Below, one piece after another: positions 20,192 through 28,555 of a DNA stretch of 64,000 nucleotides (positions within the stretch are counted from its first letter, which is position 1; each line of letters opens with the position of its first letter). Both the position numbers and the translations under genes were made by a program. This stretch comes from Streptomyces sp. CB02400. Its GTDB lineage: Bacteria > Actinomycetota > Actinomycetes > Streptomycetales > Streptomycetaceae. The stretch lies in contig NZ_LIWB01000009.1 in assembly GCF_001905725.1 (NCBI RefSeq), forward strand, positions 1 to 64,000, read 5' to 3'. The notes below the pieces were generated by a model. That model saw nothing but the letters and a program-made list of their open reading frames with translations. It was not told the DNA's origin and ran no database searches.

Positions 20192-21709
20192 ATGGGGGAG
20201 AAGGTCGTGGCAGGTCAGTTCGACCTGTCCGATCGCCAGCGCTACCGTGAGAAGCTCCGCAGCTGTCTGACGGGCTTGGAGCGACTGCTGGCGGAGAAGC
20301 GGTTCGACCGCCCCAAGAACCTCATGGGGCTGGAGATCGAATTGAATCTCGCGGGTGCCGACGGCATGCCGAAAATGTTGAATGCGCAAGTCCTCGAACG
20401 GATCGCCAGCAGGGACTTCCAGACGGAACTCGCCATGTTCAATCTGGAAGTGAACATCGCCCCCCACCGATTGGGCGGGCGGGTATTCGACCGGCTCGAC
20501 GAGGAACTGCGCACTTCGCTCACGTACGCCGACCGGAAAGCCGGTGAGGTGGACGCGGGGATCGTGATGATCGGCATCCTGCCGACGCTGGACCGGGACG
20601 ACCTGGTCTCCTCGAATCTTTCCGACGTCGACCGCTACGCATTGCTCAACGAACAGATCGTGGCCGCGCGCGGCGAGGAGTTCACCCTCGACATCGACGG
20701 CGTCGAACGCCTCAGCTGCACCTCCAAGTCCATAGCCCCCGAGGCCGCCTGCACCTCGGTGCAACTGCACCTCCAGGTCACCCCGGAGCGCTTCGCCGGT
20801 GTGTGGAACGCGGCCCAGGCCGTCGCCGCCGCCCAGATCGCCGTAGGCGCCAACTCGCCGTTCCTGTTCGGCCGCGAACTGTGGCGCGAGTCCCGGCCCC
20901 CGCTGTTCCAGCAGTCCACCGACACCCGCCCGCCCGAGCTCCAGGCCCAGGGTGTGCGGCCGCGCACCTGGTTCGGGGAGCGCTGGGTGACCTCGGCGTT
21001 CGACCTGTTCGAGGAGAACCTGCGCTACTACCCGGCCCTGCTGCCCCTCTGCGACGACGAGGACCCGCTCGAGGTGCTGGACCGGGGCGGCGTCCCCAGC
21101 CTCGCCGAACTCGTCCTGCACAACGGCACCGTCTACCGCTGGAACCGCCCCGTCTACGGCATCGCCGACGGCGTCCCCCACCTGCGCGTGGAGAACCGTG
21201 TGCTGCCCGCCGGCCCCACGATCACCGACGTCATCGCCAACGCGGCCTTCTACTACGGCGTGGTCCGCGCCCTCGCCGAGGACAGTCGGCCGGTGTGGAC
21301 CCGGCTGCCGTTCGAGGCGGCGGCCGCCAACTTCGACGCCGCCTGCAAGCACGGCATCGACGCCCGCCTCACCTGGCCCCGGCGCGGCCGTCTCGGCGGG
21401 CTGGGCGAGGTGGACGCGGTCACCCTCGTACGGGACGAACTGCTGCCGCTCGCCGAGGCAGGGCTGGACGCGTGGGGGATCGAGCCCGCCGACCGGGATC
21501 TGTACCTCGGGGTGATCGAGGAGCGGTGCCGGCGAAGGGTGAACGGCGCGACCTGGCAGGCCGCGACCTTCCACCGGGCCCTCGACCTGGGCCTCGGCCG
21601 GGAGGCCGCCCTGGCCGCCACCACCCGCCGCTACCGCGAGCTGATGAAGCAGGGCGATCCGGTGCACAGCTGGCCGGTGGGGCTGCCGGAACCGGTGCCC
21701 ACGGGCTGA
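20192..21709 (+). CDS. Glutamate-cysteine ligase-like enzyme (GCS2/carboxylate-amine ligase family)
   Basis: A 505-residue soluble enzyme. NLMGLEIELNLAG near residue 40 and LAMFNLEVNIAPHRL near 85 carry the acidic residues that bind metal-ATP and glutamate in GCS2 enzymes. ATP-dependent ligation of a carboxylate to an amine is the family reaction. Streptomyces makes mycothiol rather than glutathione, so the true substrate is uncertain. The ATG start follows GAGGAAGGA. The gene stands alone, 67 bases ahead of the CPBP gene. Confidence 0.8.
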   Translation: MGEKVVAGQFDLSDRQRYREKLRSCLTGLERLLAEKRFDRPKNLMGLEIELNLAGADGMPKMLNAQVLERIASRDFQTELAMFNLEVNIAPHRLGGRVFDRLDEELRTSLTYADRKAGEVDAGIVMIGILPTLDRDDLVSSNLSDVDRYALLNEQIVAARGEEFTLDIDGVERLSCTSKSIAPEAACTSVQLHLQVTPERFAGVWNAAQAVAAAQIAVGANSPFLFGRELWRESRPPLFQQSTDTRPPELQAQGVRPRTWFGERWVTSAFDLFEENLRYYPALLPLCDDEDPLEVLDRGGVPSLAELVLHNGTVYRWNRPVYGIADGVPHLRVENRVLPAGPTITDVIANAAFYYGVVRALAEDSRPVWTRLPFEAAAANFDAACKHGIDARLTWPRRGRLGGLGEVDAVTLVRDELLPLAEAGLDAWGIEPADRDLYLGVIEERCRRRVNGATWQAATFHRALDLGLGREAALAATTRRYRELMKQGDPVHSWPVGLPEPVPTG

Positions 21710-21754
21710 CGCCGTCACCGGCCCCCCGGCCGGGCGCACAGCCGCTGCCCTCAT

Positions 21755-21773
21755 ACTGATCGGACCGATCGGT
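21755..21773. promoter_or_regulatory. Candidate operator upstream of the CPBP gene
   Basis: ACTGATCGG-A-CCGATCGGT is a 19-base inverted repeat with one mismatch, and its right part contains the perfect palindrome ACCGATCGGT (21764-21773). It ends three bases before the GTG start and overlaps a possible -10, so a bound repressor would block transcription. The regulator is unknown. Confidence 0.45.
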
Positions 21774-21776
21774 GAT

Positions 21777-22589
21777 GTGGAGGCAGGTGTGCAGGCGGAG
21801 GCGGGCCCGGCGGCCGATTCGTACCCTGAGCGGAGGCCCTCGCGGACGACGCTCCGCAACGAGACGCTTCTCGTGCTCGCGCTGTCGCTCGGCGCGAGCG
21901 GAGTGTCGGCCCTGATCAGCTTCGTCGGCTCGGTCACCGAACCGGGCGGCCTGAAGGACCAGGCGGCCACCCTCAACGCGTCGGCCGCACCGGGCCGCCC
22001 CTGGCTGGACCTCGCCTGGCAGCTCTTCGGGATCACCACGGCGCTCGTACCGGTCGCGCTGGTGGCGCACTTCCTGCTGCGCGAGGACGCGGGGCTGCGC
22101 ACCCTCGGCTTCGACCGCACCCGGCCCTGGTCCGACCTCGGCCGCGGAGCGGCGGTCGCGGCGGTCATCGGCAGCAGCGGCATCGCCTTCTACCTGGCCG
22201 CGCGCGGCCTCGGCTTCAACCTCACCGTGGTGCCGGAGGCGCTGCCCGAGGTGTGGTGGAAGTACCCCGTGCTGATCCTGTCCGCGATGCAGAACTCGAT
22301 CCTCGAAGAGGTCATCGTCGTCGGCTACCTGCTGCGCCGGCTCGATCAGTTGGGCTGGAGCCCCGGCGCCTCGCTGGCGGCCAGTTCGGTGCTGCGCGGC
22401 TCGTACCACCTCTACCAGGGCATCGGCGGCTTCATCGGGAACATGGTGATGGGCGTGGTGTTCGTGTACCTCTACCGGCGCTGGGGGCGCGTCGGGCCGC
22501 TGGTGGTCGCGCACACGCTGCTCGACATCGGGGCGTTCGTGGGGTACGCGCTGCTGGCCGGCAAGGTGGACTGGCTGCCGACGGCGTGA
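21777..22589 (+). CDS. CPBP-family intramembrane metalloprotease
   Basis: A 270-residue membrane protein with about seven hydrophobic segments. The CPBP/CAAX-protease motifs are present in actinobacterial form: EE in NSILEEVIVVGYLLRR (the usual FRG is VVG), a histidine in RGSYHLYQG, and HTLLD near the C-terminus. These residues coordinate zinc in the family. Known roles include prenyl-protein processing and bacteriocin immunity; none is indicated here. A GTG at 21789 is an alternative start. Confidence 0.85.
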   Translation: MEAGVQAEAGPAADSYPERRPSRTTLRNETLLVLALSLGASGVSALISFVGSVTEPGGLKDQAATLNASAAPGRPWLDLAWQLFGITTALVPVALVAHFLLREDAGLRTLGFDRTRPWSDLGRGAAVAAVIGSSGIAFYLAARGLGFNLTVVPEALPEVWWKYPVLILSAMQNSILEEVIVVGYLLRRLDQLGWSPGASLAASSVLRGSYHLYQGIGGFIGNMVMGVVFVYLYRRWGRVGPLVVAHTLLDIGAFVGYALLAGKVDWLPTA

Positions 22590-22595
22590 GGCGGC

Positions 22596-22634
22596 GGCGA
22601 AGGGGCGTGCGGCACGGCCGCACGCCCCTTCGCC
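22596..22634. terminator. Bidirectional terminator between CPBP and PhzF genes
   Basis: A perfect 18-bp stem (22596-22613 with 22617-22634) with a three-base loop in the 54-base gap between two convergent genes. Confidence 0.9.
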
Positions 22635-22643
22635 GTACCGGGT

Positions 22644-23453
22644 TCAGACCAGCAGGTCGCCCTCGATGACCGTCACGGCCCGTCCGCCCAGCAGGGTGCG
22701 CCCGCCGCGCACCTCGGTGCGGACGCGACCGGAGCGCGGTGAGGCCTGCAGGCCGGTGAGGACGGAGCGGCCGAGGCGCTCGGACCAGTACGGGGCCAGA
22801 GCGGTGTGCGCGCTGCCGGTGACCGGGTCCTCGTCGATGCCGACGTTCGGGAAGAAGCAGCGGGAGACGAAGTCGTAGCCGAGGGCGGGGTTCTCGGCGC
22901 GGGCGGTGGCGATGACGCCGCGCTCGGAGTAGGCGGCCAGGGCCTTGAGGTCGGGCCGCAGGGCGTGGACGGTCCGCTCGTCGGCGACCTCGACGAGCAG
23001 GTCCCCGATGTTCGGGCCGGTGTCGAACGCCGTGAGCGGCCGGGTGCCCAGCGCCTCGGCGACGCCTTCGGGAACGTCGACCGCGGTGAGCGGGGCGGTG
23101 GGGAAGTCCAGGGTGACGGCGCCGTCCTCGCCGGGCGTGGCGACGAGGACGCCGCTGCGGGTGGCGAACCGCACCGGGCCCCGGTGCGCGCCGGTGGTGT
23201 GCAGGACGTGCGCGGTGGCCAGCGTCGCGTGGCCGCACATCGCGACCTCGGTGGCGGGGGTGAACCAGCGCAGCGCCCAGTCGGCCTCGCCGCCCGCGGG
23301 GAGCGGGTGGGCGAAGGCCGTCTCGGCGTGGTTGACCTCCAGGGCGACGTTCTGCAGCCAGGGGTCGTCCGGGAAGGCGTCCAGCAGCAGCACCCCGGCG
23401 GGGTTGCCGGCGAAGGGCCGGTCGGTGAAGGCGTCGACGATTCGAATCCGCAT
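22644..23453 (-). CDS. PhzF-family isomerase
   Basis: A 269-residue enzyme with the diaminopimelate-epimerase-like double fold. Family marks are VDAFTDRPFAGNPAGV at the N-terminus, the catalytic glutamate in EVNHAETAFA, and DPVTGSAHTALAPYW near the C-terminus. PhzF itself isomerises a phenazine precursor, but most family members have unknown substrates and no phenazine genes are nearby. The ATG is probably leaderless: TACCGT lies six bases upstream, with TTGGCC 19 bases further. Confidence 0.85.
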   Translation of the reverse strand: MRIRIVDAFTDRPFAGNPAGVLLLDAFPDDPWLQNVALEVNHAETAFAHPLPAGGEADWALRWFTPATEVAMCGHATLATAHVLHTTGAHRGPVRFATRSGVLVATPGEDGAVTLDFPTAPLTAVDVPEGVAEALGTRPLTAFDTGPNIGDLLVEVADERTVHALRPDLKALAAYSERGVIATARAENPALGYDFVSRCFFPNVGIDEDPVTGSAHTALAPYWSERLGRSVLTGLQASPRSGRVRTEVRGGRTLLGGRAVTVIEGDLLV

Positions 23454-23545
23454 GTCCTGACGGTAGGGGCCCCGCGAAGCCGCAGGCCAAGGCCAATTCG
23501 AGGGTGCTGGACCGTTCGCCGCGGCTGTCGCCCGGCCGGAGAGGG

Positions 23546-23598
23546 TTGTCGGACGAGCAGTTCCGATATATCGTTGAAGCATCGCGACAGATCAACGA
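23546..23598 (+). promoter_or_regulatory. PadR promoter with overlapping operator
   Basis: TTGTCG (23546-23551), a 17-base spacer and TATCGT (23569-23574) form a promoter. The -10 overlaps a perfect palindrome CGATATATCG (23564-23573) and one arm of a longer inverted repeat, TCGTTGA (23571-23577) with TCAACGA (23592-23598). PadR proteins commonly repress their own promoters through such sites. Confidence 0.65.
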
Positions 23599-23616
23599 CA
23601 GAATGGAGTGGTTGCG

Positions 23617-24249
23617 ATGCGTACCCATGGTCACGAGCACGGACACGGTCATGGCGGCCCGCGTGGCGGCCGTGGCGACTTCGAGCGGCTGCGGGCGGCC
23701 TTCGGGCCCTTCGGTCCGGGGGGCCCGGGTGGTCCCGGTGGTCCCTTCGGCCCGGGTTTCGGGCACGGCGGCCCCTGGGGCGGACGAGGACGCGGCGGAC
23801 CGAGGGGAAGGGCGCGGCGCGGTGACGTACGGGCCTCGATCCTGGCCCTGCTGAAGGACCGTCCGATGCACGGCTACGAGATGATCCAGGAGATCGCCGA
23901 GCGCAGCGGCGGGGCGTGGAAGCCCAGCCCCGGCTCGGTGTACCCCACCCTCCAACTGCTGGAGGACGAGGGGCTGATCGCCAGCGAGTCCGAGGGCGGC
24001 AAGAAGCTGTTCTCGCTGACCGACGCCGGCCGCTCGGCGGCCGAGGAAGGCCCCGAGGCTCCCTGGGAGGAGGCCTCGCGCGGGGTCGACTGGGAGGCGC
24101 TGAGCGAGATCCGGCAGGCCGGCTTCGGCCTGATGGAGGCCTTCGGGCAGGTCTGGAAGACGGGCAGCAAGGAGCAGCGGGAGAAGGCCCTCGCCGTCAT
24201 CAACGAGGCCCGCAAGAAGCTGTACCTGATCCTCGCCGACGAGGACTGA
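23617..24249 (+). CDS. PadR-family transcriptional regulator with His/Gly-rich N-terminus
   Basis: A 210-residue regulator. Residues about 1-65 are low complexity: first a histidine/glycine cluster (HGHEHGHGHGG), then Gly-Pro repeats and an Arg-rich stretch. Residues about 68-140 are a PadR winged helix (ILALLKDRPMHGYEMIQEI; SPGSVYPTLQLLEDEGLI). The C-terminus is helical. The His cluster could bind a metal, but this is untested. GGAG is eight bases before the ATG. It likely represses its own promoter. Confidence 0.9.
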   Translation: MRTHGHEHGHGHGGPRGGRGDFERLRAAFGPFGPGGPGGPGGPFGPGFGHGGPWGGRGRGGPRGRARRGDVRASILALLKDRPMHGYEMIQEIAERSGGAWKPSPGSVYPTLQLLEDEGLIASESEGGKKLFSLTDAGRSAAEEGPEAPWEEASRGVDWEALSEIRQAGFGLMEAFGQVWKTGSKEQREKALAVINEARKKLYLILADED

Positions 24250-24267
24250 CGGGGTCGGTGAGGACCG

Positions 24268-24304
24268 CCGAGGGGCGTGACGCAAACCGGCGCGCGCCCC
24301 TCGG
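24268..24304 (+). terminator. Terminator after the PadR gene
   Basis: A perfect 10-bp stem (24268-24277 with 24295-24304) 18 bases past the stop codon. A second short inverted repeat TCCCGG-A-CCGGGA lies further on, before the Clp_N gene. Confidence 0.7.
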
Positions 24305-24428
24305 GCGGAAACACCCTGATGTCCTTCGCAAGGAGGAGATCCCGGACCGGGACGTCCACTTTCCGTCGGACGCCAAGATGCTTCCCGCCGGGGATGCCCC
24401 GGGCCCGCGCGGCTGATGGGGTGGGGAC

Positions 24429-24962
24429 GTGCAACCCCGTATCCCCCGGCAGCAGGCCCAGGAGCTCCAGGAGCAGGGCATCCACCGCGCGGAGAACGAT
24501 GTCAGGCTCGGCGCCGAGCTGGCAGCGGTGGTGTCCGGTGCCCGGCGCAGAGCGGTCCGGGACGGGGACCGGCAGATCGACACCGCCCATCTGCTGCACT
24601 CGCTCCTGGAGTCCGACGCCGACGTGAGAGCCCTCTTCGGTGAGGGCCCGCGGATCGCCCGGCTGCTCGGCTACCTGGTCCAGCGCAGCATCGGCTACGG
24701 GCTGCGCTGGCAGGGCGCGGTCGAGGACTCCGGAAGCGTCCCCGTGGTGACCGAGACCGCGGGCCTCTCACCGCTCGCCGCGGGCTGCATGGAGTACGCC
24801 CACGAGCGCGCCGCCCGTCACGGCCGCGGCCCGGCGTGCGGTACGGACCTGTTCGCGGCGATCGTCGTGGACCCCCGGGCACGCGCCGTCGAGGTGCTCG
24901 AACGCGCCGGGATCGACCCCCGTGAACTGTTCGTCCGACTTGAGGCGCCGTCCGGTCGGTGA
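24429..24962 (+). CDS. Clp N-terminal domain protein (stand-alone)
   Basis: A 177-residue soluble helical protein. The two halves (about 20-90 and 105-175) each look like the repeat of the Clp_N domain that recruits substrates or adaptors to ClpA/ClpC ATPases (RQIDTAHLLHSLLESDADV; CGTDLFAAIVVDPRARA). There is no ATPase domain. Stand-alone Clp_N proteins are common in Streptomyces and may act as decoys or adaptors; that is inference. The ribosome-binding site is weak. Confidence 0.8.
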   Translation: MQPRIPRQQAQELQEQGIHRAENDVRLGAELAAVVSGARRRAVRDGDRQIDTAHLLHSLLESDADVRALFGEGPRIARLLGYLVQRSIGYGLRWQGAVEDSGSVPVVTETAGLSPLAAGCMEYAHERAARHGRGPACGTDLFAAIVVDPRARAVEVLERAGIDPRELFVRLEAPSGR

Positions 24963-25014
24963 GACAGGTGCCACAAGGGGTGACGCTCCTGTCGGGGCCT
25001 GTCATCATGTGCCG

Positions 25015-26010
25015 GTGCCTACCTCTGTCATCACCCCGAGCGACCACCGGAAGGGCGTCGGGCTCGGCCTCGCGCTGCTGTCCGCGCTGGCCTTCGGGGG
25101 TTCCGGTGTGGCGGCCAAGCCGCTGATCGAGGCGGGTCTCGACCCGCTCCACGTCGTGTGGCTGCGGGTGGCGGGCGCGGCGCTCGTCATGCTGCCGCTG
25201 GCGGTGCGCCACCGGGGACTCCTGCGCAGCAGGCCCGGACTGCTCGCCGGGTTCGGCCTGTTCGCCGTGGCCGGCGTCCAGGCCTGCTACTTCGCCGCCC
25301 TCTCCCGCATCCCCGTCGGGGTCGCCCTGCTGGTCGAATATCTGGCGCCCGCGCTCGTGCTCGGCTGGGTGCGGTTCGTGCAGCGGCGGCCGGTGACCCG
25401 TGCCGCCGCGGTCGGCGTGGTCCTGGCGGTGGGCGGGCTCGCCTGCGTCGTGGAGGTGTGGTCGGGCCTCGGCTTCGACGCGCTCGGTCTGCTGCTGGCG
25501 CTCGGCGCGGCCTGCTGCCAGGTCGGCTACTTCGTCCTGTCCGACCAGGGCAGCGACGGCGACGAGGCCCCCGACCCGCTCGGTGTGATCGCCTACGGGC
25601 TGCTGATCGGCGCCGTCGTCCTGACCGTCGTCGCCCGCCCCTGGTCCATGGAGTGGTCCGTGATCGCCGGCAGCGCGGAGATGGACGGCACCCCGGTCGC
25701 CGCCTTCGTCCTGCTGGCCTGGATCGTCCTCGTCGCCACGGTGGCCGCGTACGTCACCGGGGTGGTGTCGGTGCGCCGGCTCTCCCCGCAGGTCGCCGGT
25801 GTCGTGGCCTGTCTCGAGGCGGTCATCGCCACCGTCCTCGCCTGGGTGCTGCTCGGCGAACACCTGTCGGCACCCCAGATCGTGGGCGGCGCGGTGGTCC
25901 TGGCCGGTGCCTTCATCGCCCAGTCCTCGGCCCCGGCGAAGGGTTCCGGGAAGCCGGTGGCGAGCGGCGGTCCCGAAAGAGAGTTGTCCGCGCCGGGAAC
26001 GACCGCATAA
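25015..26010 (+). CDS. EamA-family transporter (first)
   Basis: A 331-residue membrane protein with ten predicted helices arranged as two EamA repeats, as in drug/metabolite exporters. The substrate is not predictable. The GTG start appears leaderless: GTGACG (24980-24985), 17 bases, CATCAT (25003-25008), then six bases to the GTG. The stop codon is embedded in the promoter of the leader peptide that precedes the next EamA gene. Confidence 0.88.
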   Translation: MPTSVITPSDHRKGVGLGLALLSALAFGGSGVAAKPLIEAGLDPLHVVWLRVAGAALVMLPLAVRHRGLLRSRPGLLAGFGLFAVAGVQACYFAALSRIPVGVALLVEYLAPALVLGWVRFVQRRPVTRAAAVGVVLAVGGLACVVEVWSGLGFDALGLLLALGAACCQVGYFVLSDQGSDGDEAPDPLGVIAYGLLIGAVVLTVVARPWSMEWSVIAGSAEMDGTPVAAFVLLAWIVLVATVAAYVTGVVSVRRLSPQVAGVVACLEAVIATVLAWVLLGEHLSAPQIVGGAVVLAGAFIAQSSAPAKGSGKPVASGGPERELSAPGTTA

Positions 26011-26013
26011 GGT
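25984..26013 (+). promoter_or_regulatory. Promoter of the leader peptide and second EamA gene
   Basis: TTGTCC (25984-25989), an 18-base spacer and TAAGGT (26008-26013). The TAA of the -10 is the stop codon of the upstream EamA gene. Transcription is expected to begin at or beside the ATG at 26021. Confidence 0.65.
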
Positions 26014-26020
26014 GCTGATC

Positions 26021-26062
26021 ATGCATGCGCGCGCACTCGTTCTTCCGCCTCCGGCCGCCTGA
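26021..26062 (+). CDS. Leaderless 13-residue leader peptide
   Basis: The short frame encodes MHARALVLPPPAA and a TGA. Its ATG lies seven bases after TAAGGT, so it is probably the first codon of the mRNA. It precedes an EamA exporter by 173 bases containing hairpins. A run of three prolines is a known ribosome-stalling sequence that needs EF-P, and Leu/Val codons precede it, so ribosome pausing could control the exporter. Existence of the promoter is strongly suggested by sequence; the regulatory role is inference. Confidence 0.6.
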   Translation: MHARALVLPPPAA

Positions 26063-26082
26063 AGCGGGCCCTCCGGTACATC

Positions 26083-26103
26083 CGCCCGGCACGTCGCCGG
26101 GCG
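26083..26103 (+). promoter_or_regulatory. Hairpin between leader peptide and second EamA gene
   Basis: A perfect 8-bp GC stem (26083-26090 with 26096-26103) with a five-base loop, 20 bases after the leader stop. It is not followed by a T-run. It could act as an attenuator or terminator in the leader transcript. Confidence 0.5.
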
Positions 26104-26235
26104 TAACGGTGCTGCCCGCAGACGAAGTCCGCGGATCCCGCCGCTTCGGCCCCGACCGGGCCTGATCCGGGATCCCTTCCCGAACTTCCGTGCCGCGCCC
26201 GAGGGGTGTGGTGCGCGCATCTGCGGAGAGAACAC

Positions 26236-27195
26236 GTGTCGAACGCCGTCTCCGGCCTGCCCGTCGGGCGAGGCCTCCTCTATCTGATCGTCGCCGGTGC
26301 CGCCTGGGGCACCGCGGGCGCGGCCGCGTCGCTGGTCTACCGGACCAGTGACATGGGCCCGGTCACCCTGTCCTTCTGGCGCTGTGCCGTCGGCCTGGTC
26401 CTGCTGCTCGCCGTCCGGCCGCTGTCGCGGCGCCGCCCCCGGACCGCCGCCCCCGAGCCGCTCGGACGCCGAGTGCTGCGGGCCGGGGCCACCGGAATCG
26501 GGCTCGCGGTCTTCCAGACCGCCTACTTCGCCGCCGTCTCCGCCACGGGACTCGCCGTGGCCACCGTCGTCACCCTCGGCGCCGGACCCGTCCTGATCGC
26601 ACTCGGCGCCCGACTGACCATGGGGGAGCGGCTGGGGCGCGGCGGGCTGGCCGCCGTCGCCGGCGCGCTCGCCGGACTCGTCGTGCTGGTCCTCGGCGGC
26701 GGGGAGACGACCGTGGACCCGTGGGGCGTCCTGCTCGCCCTGCTGTCCGCGGCCGGATACTCGGCGATGACCCTGCTCACCCGCTGGTGGGGGCGCGACG
26801 GCGGTACGGACTCCTCCGGCAGGACCGTGGGGGCGTTCGCCGTCACCACCCTGGTGCTGCTGCCGTTCGCCGCGGTGGAGGGCCTCGTGCCGCACACGGA
26901 CGCGCCCGGCACGCTGCTGTTCCTTCTGGCGTACGTCGCCTCCGTCCCGACGGCGCTCGCGTACGGCCTCTACTTCGCGGGTGCCGCCGTCGTGCGGTCG
27001 GCCACCGTGTCCGTGATCATGCTGCTGGAACCGGTGAGCGCGGCGGTGCTCGCGGTCGCCCTGCTCGGCGAGCGGCTCACGGCGGCCACCCTGGCCGGAA
27101 CCCTGCTGATGCTGGGCTCGGTCGCCGGGCTGGCGGTGGGCGAGGCACGGGGTGCGCGGGCCCGCAAGGGGGAGCCGGAAGCCGTACCCGCGTGA
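26236..27195 (+). CDS. EamA-family transporter (second), leader-peptide controlled
   Basis: A 319-residue membrane protein with two EamA repeats and ten helices. The start GTG follows GGAGAG. A sequence rich in Pro/Arg links helices 2 and 3. It differs from the exporter just upstream and is not a recent tandem copy. Control by the upstream leader peptide suggests that the substrate is an amino acid or related metabolite, but this is inference. A strong terminator follows. Confidence 0.88.
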   Translation: MSNAVSGLPVGRGLLYLIVAGAAWGTAGAAASLVYRTSDMGPVTLSFWRCAVGLVLLLAVRPLSRRRPRTAAPEPLGRRVLRAGATGIGLAVFQTAYFAAVSATGLAVATVVTLGAGPVLIALGARLTMGERLGRGGLAAVAGALAGLVVLVLGGGETTVDPWGVLLALLSAAGYSAMTLLTRWWGRDGGTDSSGRTVGAFAVTTLVLLPFAAVEGLVPHTDAPGTLLFLLAYVASVPTALAYGLYFAGAAVVRSATVSVIMLLEPVSAAVLAVALLGERLTAATLAGTLLMLGSVAGLAVGEARGARARKGEPEAVPA

Positions 27196-27199
27196 CGGT

Positions 27200-27229
27200 C
27201 CGGGGCCCTCCCCGGCGGGAGGGCCCCGG
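27200..27229. terminator. Bidirectional terminator after the second EamA gene
   Basis: A perfect 13-bp stem (27200-27212 with 27217-27229) and a four-base loop between convergent genes. Confidence 0.88.
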
Positions 27230-27230
27230 T

Positions 27231-27866
27231 TCAGACCGACTGCCGGCGCAGGACGTGCGCGCGTGCCTCCGCGTCACGCGCGCCGTCCCGGTCCGCCAGC
27301 CCGGCCGCGATGCGTTCCCGTACCGCCTCGGACCGCTTGCCCGCGTACTTGAACTTCGCCCGTACGCCCGTCACTTCGAGCCGGAGCCCGCGGATCCCGG
27401 ACAGCAGCCTGCCGTACGGGGCCTCGCCCGCCGCCGCCGGCGCGGAGCCGCCCTCCGGCTGGAAGTGGCCGACCTGGCGGTTGAGGAGCGCGGCCTTCTG
27501 TACCGGATCGTCCACGACATGGGCGCGGCAGCGGAGTTGGACGGACGCGTAGAGGCTCGTCGGGACGCCGTGCTCGGGCGGGGTGCCGGACTCGGCCTGC
27601 CAGGGGCCGGGGACGTAGACGTAGTCGTCGACCACGCTCAGCACGACCTCCGGGTCCGCCTCGACGGCGTGCCAGAGCGGGTTGGGTCGGGCCAGGTGGG
27701 TGACCGCCTCGCCGCGCTCGGCGTCGTAGGCGAAGTGCAGGGGCTGGACGTGGGGCGGCTCGCCCGGCGGGCCGTTGACCGCGAGCTGTCCGAAGTCGTG
27801 CGTGGCCAGCCACCGCTGCCACTCGTCGTCGTCGCGGGGCGCGTCCCAGGGGTGGATCAGCATCAC
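27231..27866 (-). CDS. PaiB-type FMN-binding protein
   Basis: A 211-residue protein of the PNPOx-like split-barrel fold. IHPWDAPRDD near the start, HLARPNPLW, DDYVYVPGPW and GIRGLRLEVTGVRAKFKY near residue 155 match the FMN-binding negative-regulator (PaiB) family. PaiB of Bacillus affects sporulation and protease genes, but the molecular action is poorly known. The start overlaps the stop of the next PNPOx gene by four bases, so the two are coupled. Confidence 0.85.
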   Translation of the reverse strand: MMLIHPWDAPRDDDEWQRWLATHDFGQLAVNGPPGEPPHVQPLHFAYDAERGEAVTHLARPNPLWHAVEADPEVVLSVVDDYVYVPGPWQAESGTPPEHGVPTSLYASVQLRCRAHVVDDPVQKAALLNRQVGHFQPEGGSAPAAAGEAPYGRLLSGIRGLRLEVTGVRAKFKYAGKRSEAVRERIAAGLADRDGARDAEARAHVLRRQSV

Positions 27867-28555
27867 AGGGCCGTCAGGTAGCCGGGCAGCTCGGTGCCGG
27901 GGGCCAGGCCCGGGTCGGCGAGCGGGGTGTCGTAGCCCTTGCGCAGCGGGACGACGCCGGCCCAGTGGGGGAGGGCGAGGTCCTCGGGTTCGTCGTTGAC
28001 ACCGCCGGTGCGGAGCTTGGCGGAGACCTCGTCCAGGTCGAGGCGGATCACCGCCGTGGCGGCCAGTTCCTTCTTGCTGGCCGGCCGGGAGTCGGCGGCG
28101 CGGCCCGGTACGACGTGGTCGACCAGGGCGTCGAGGGCCTGCCGCTTCTCCTCGGGGTCGGTCACGTCGTACGCCAGGCCGTGGACCACCACGGAGCGGT
28201 AGTTGATCGAGTGGTGGAAGGCCGAGCGGGCCAGCACCAGCCCGTCGACGTGGGTGACGGTCAGGCAGACCGGGAGGCCGGGGTCGGCCTGGCCCGCCGC
28301 GCGCAGCGGGCGCGAGCCGGTCGAACCGTGCACGTAGAGGACCTCGCCGACCCGGCCGTACAGCGTGGGCAGCACCACCGGCGCGCCGTCCCGGACGAAG
28401 CCGAGGTGGCAGACGTAGCCCTCGTCGAGTATCGCGTGCACCAGCTCCTTGTCGTACGCGGCACGCTCGGGGGAGCGGGTGGGGACGGTGCGCTCGGTGG
28501 GCGGGTAGGTGTCGGCGGGCCGCTGCTGCGGGGTCCCCTGCATGGCGCTCTCCAT
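27863..28555 (-). CDS. Pyridoxamine 5'-phosphate oxidase-family flavoprotein
   Basis: A 230-residue split-barrel protein. Core segments are ILDEGYVCHLGFVRDGAPVV, GEVLYVHGSTGSRPL and ARSAFHHSINYRSVVVHG, which resemble NimA-type and other PNPOx-like FMN or heme binders. The reaction is unknown. It is divergent from a MocR regulator whose cofactor is pyridoxal phosphate, which suggests a link to vitamin B6 or its control. ATG at 28543 is an alternative start. The 23-base intergenic gap carries the shared palindrome. Confidence 0.85.
   Translation of the reverse strand: MESAMQGTPQQRPADTYPPTERTVPTRSPERAAYDKELVHAILDEGYVCHLGFVRDGAPVVLPTLYGRVGEVLYVHGSTGSRPLRAAGQADPGLPVCLTVTHVDGLVLARSAFHHSINYRSVVVHGLAYDVTDPEEKRQALDALVDHVVPGRAADSRPASKKELAATAVIRLDLDEVSAKLRTGGVNDEPEDLALPHWAGVVPLRKGYDTPLADPGLAPGTELPGYLTAL

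Noticed and set aside
19945-20250. A 101-codon plus-strand frame in the gap before the ligase gene
   Set aside because: No ribosome-binding site, poor bias, and it runs into the ligase gene in another frame; the minus-strand alternative has a better start signal.
20102-22183. A 693-codon minus-strand frame opposite the glutamate-cysteine-ligase-like gene
   Set aside because: Shadow of a real gene with strong codon bias on the plus strand and low-complexity translation.
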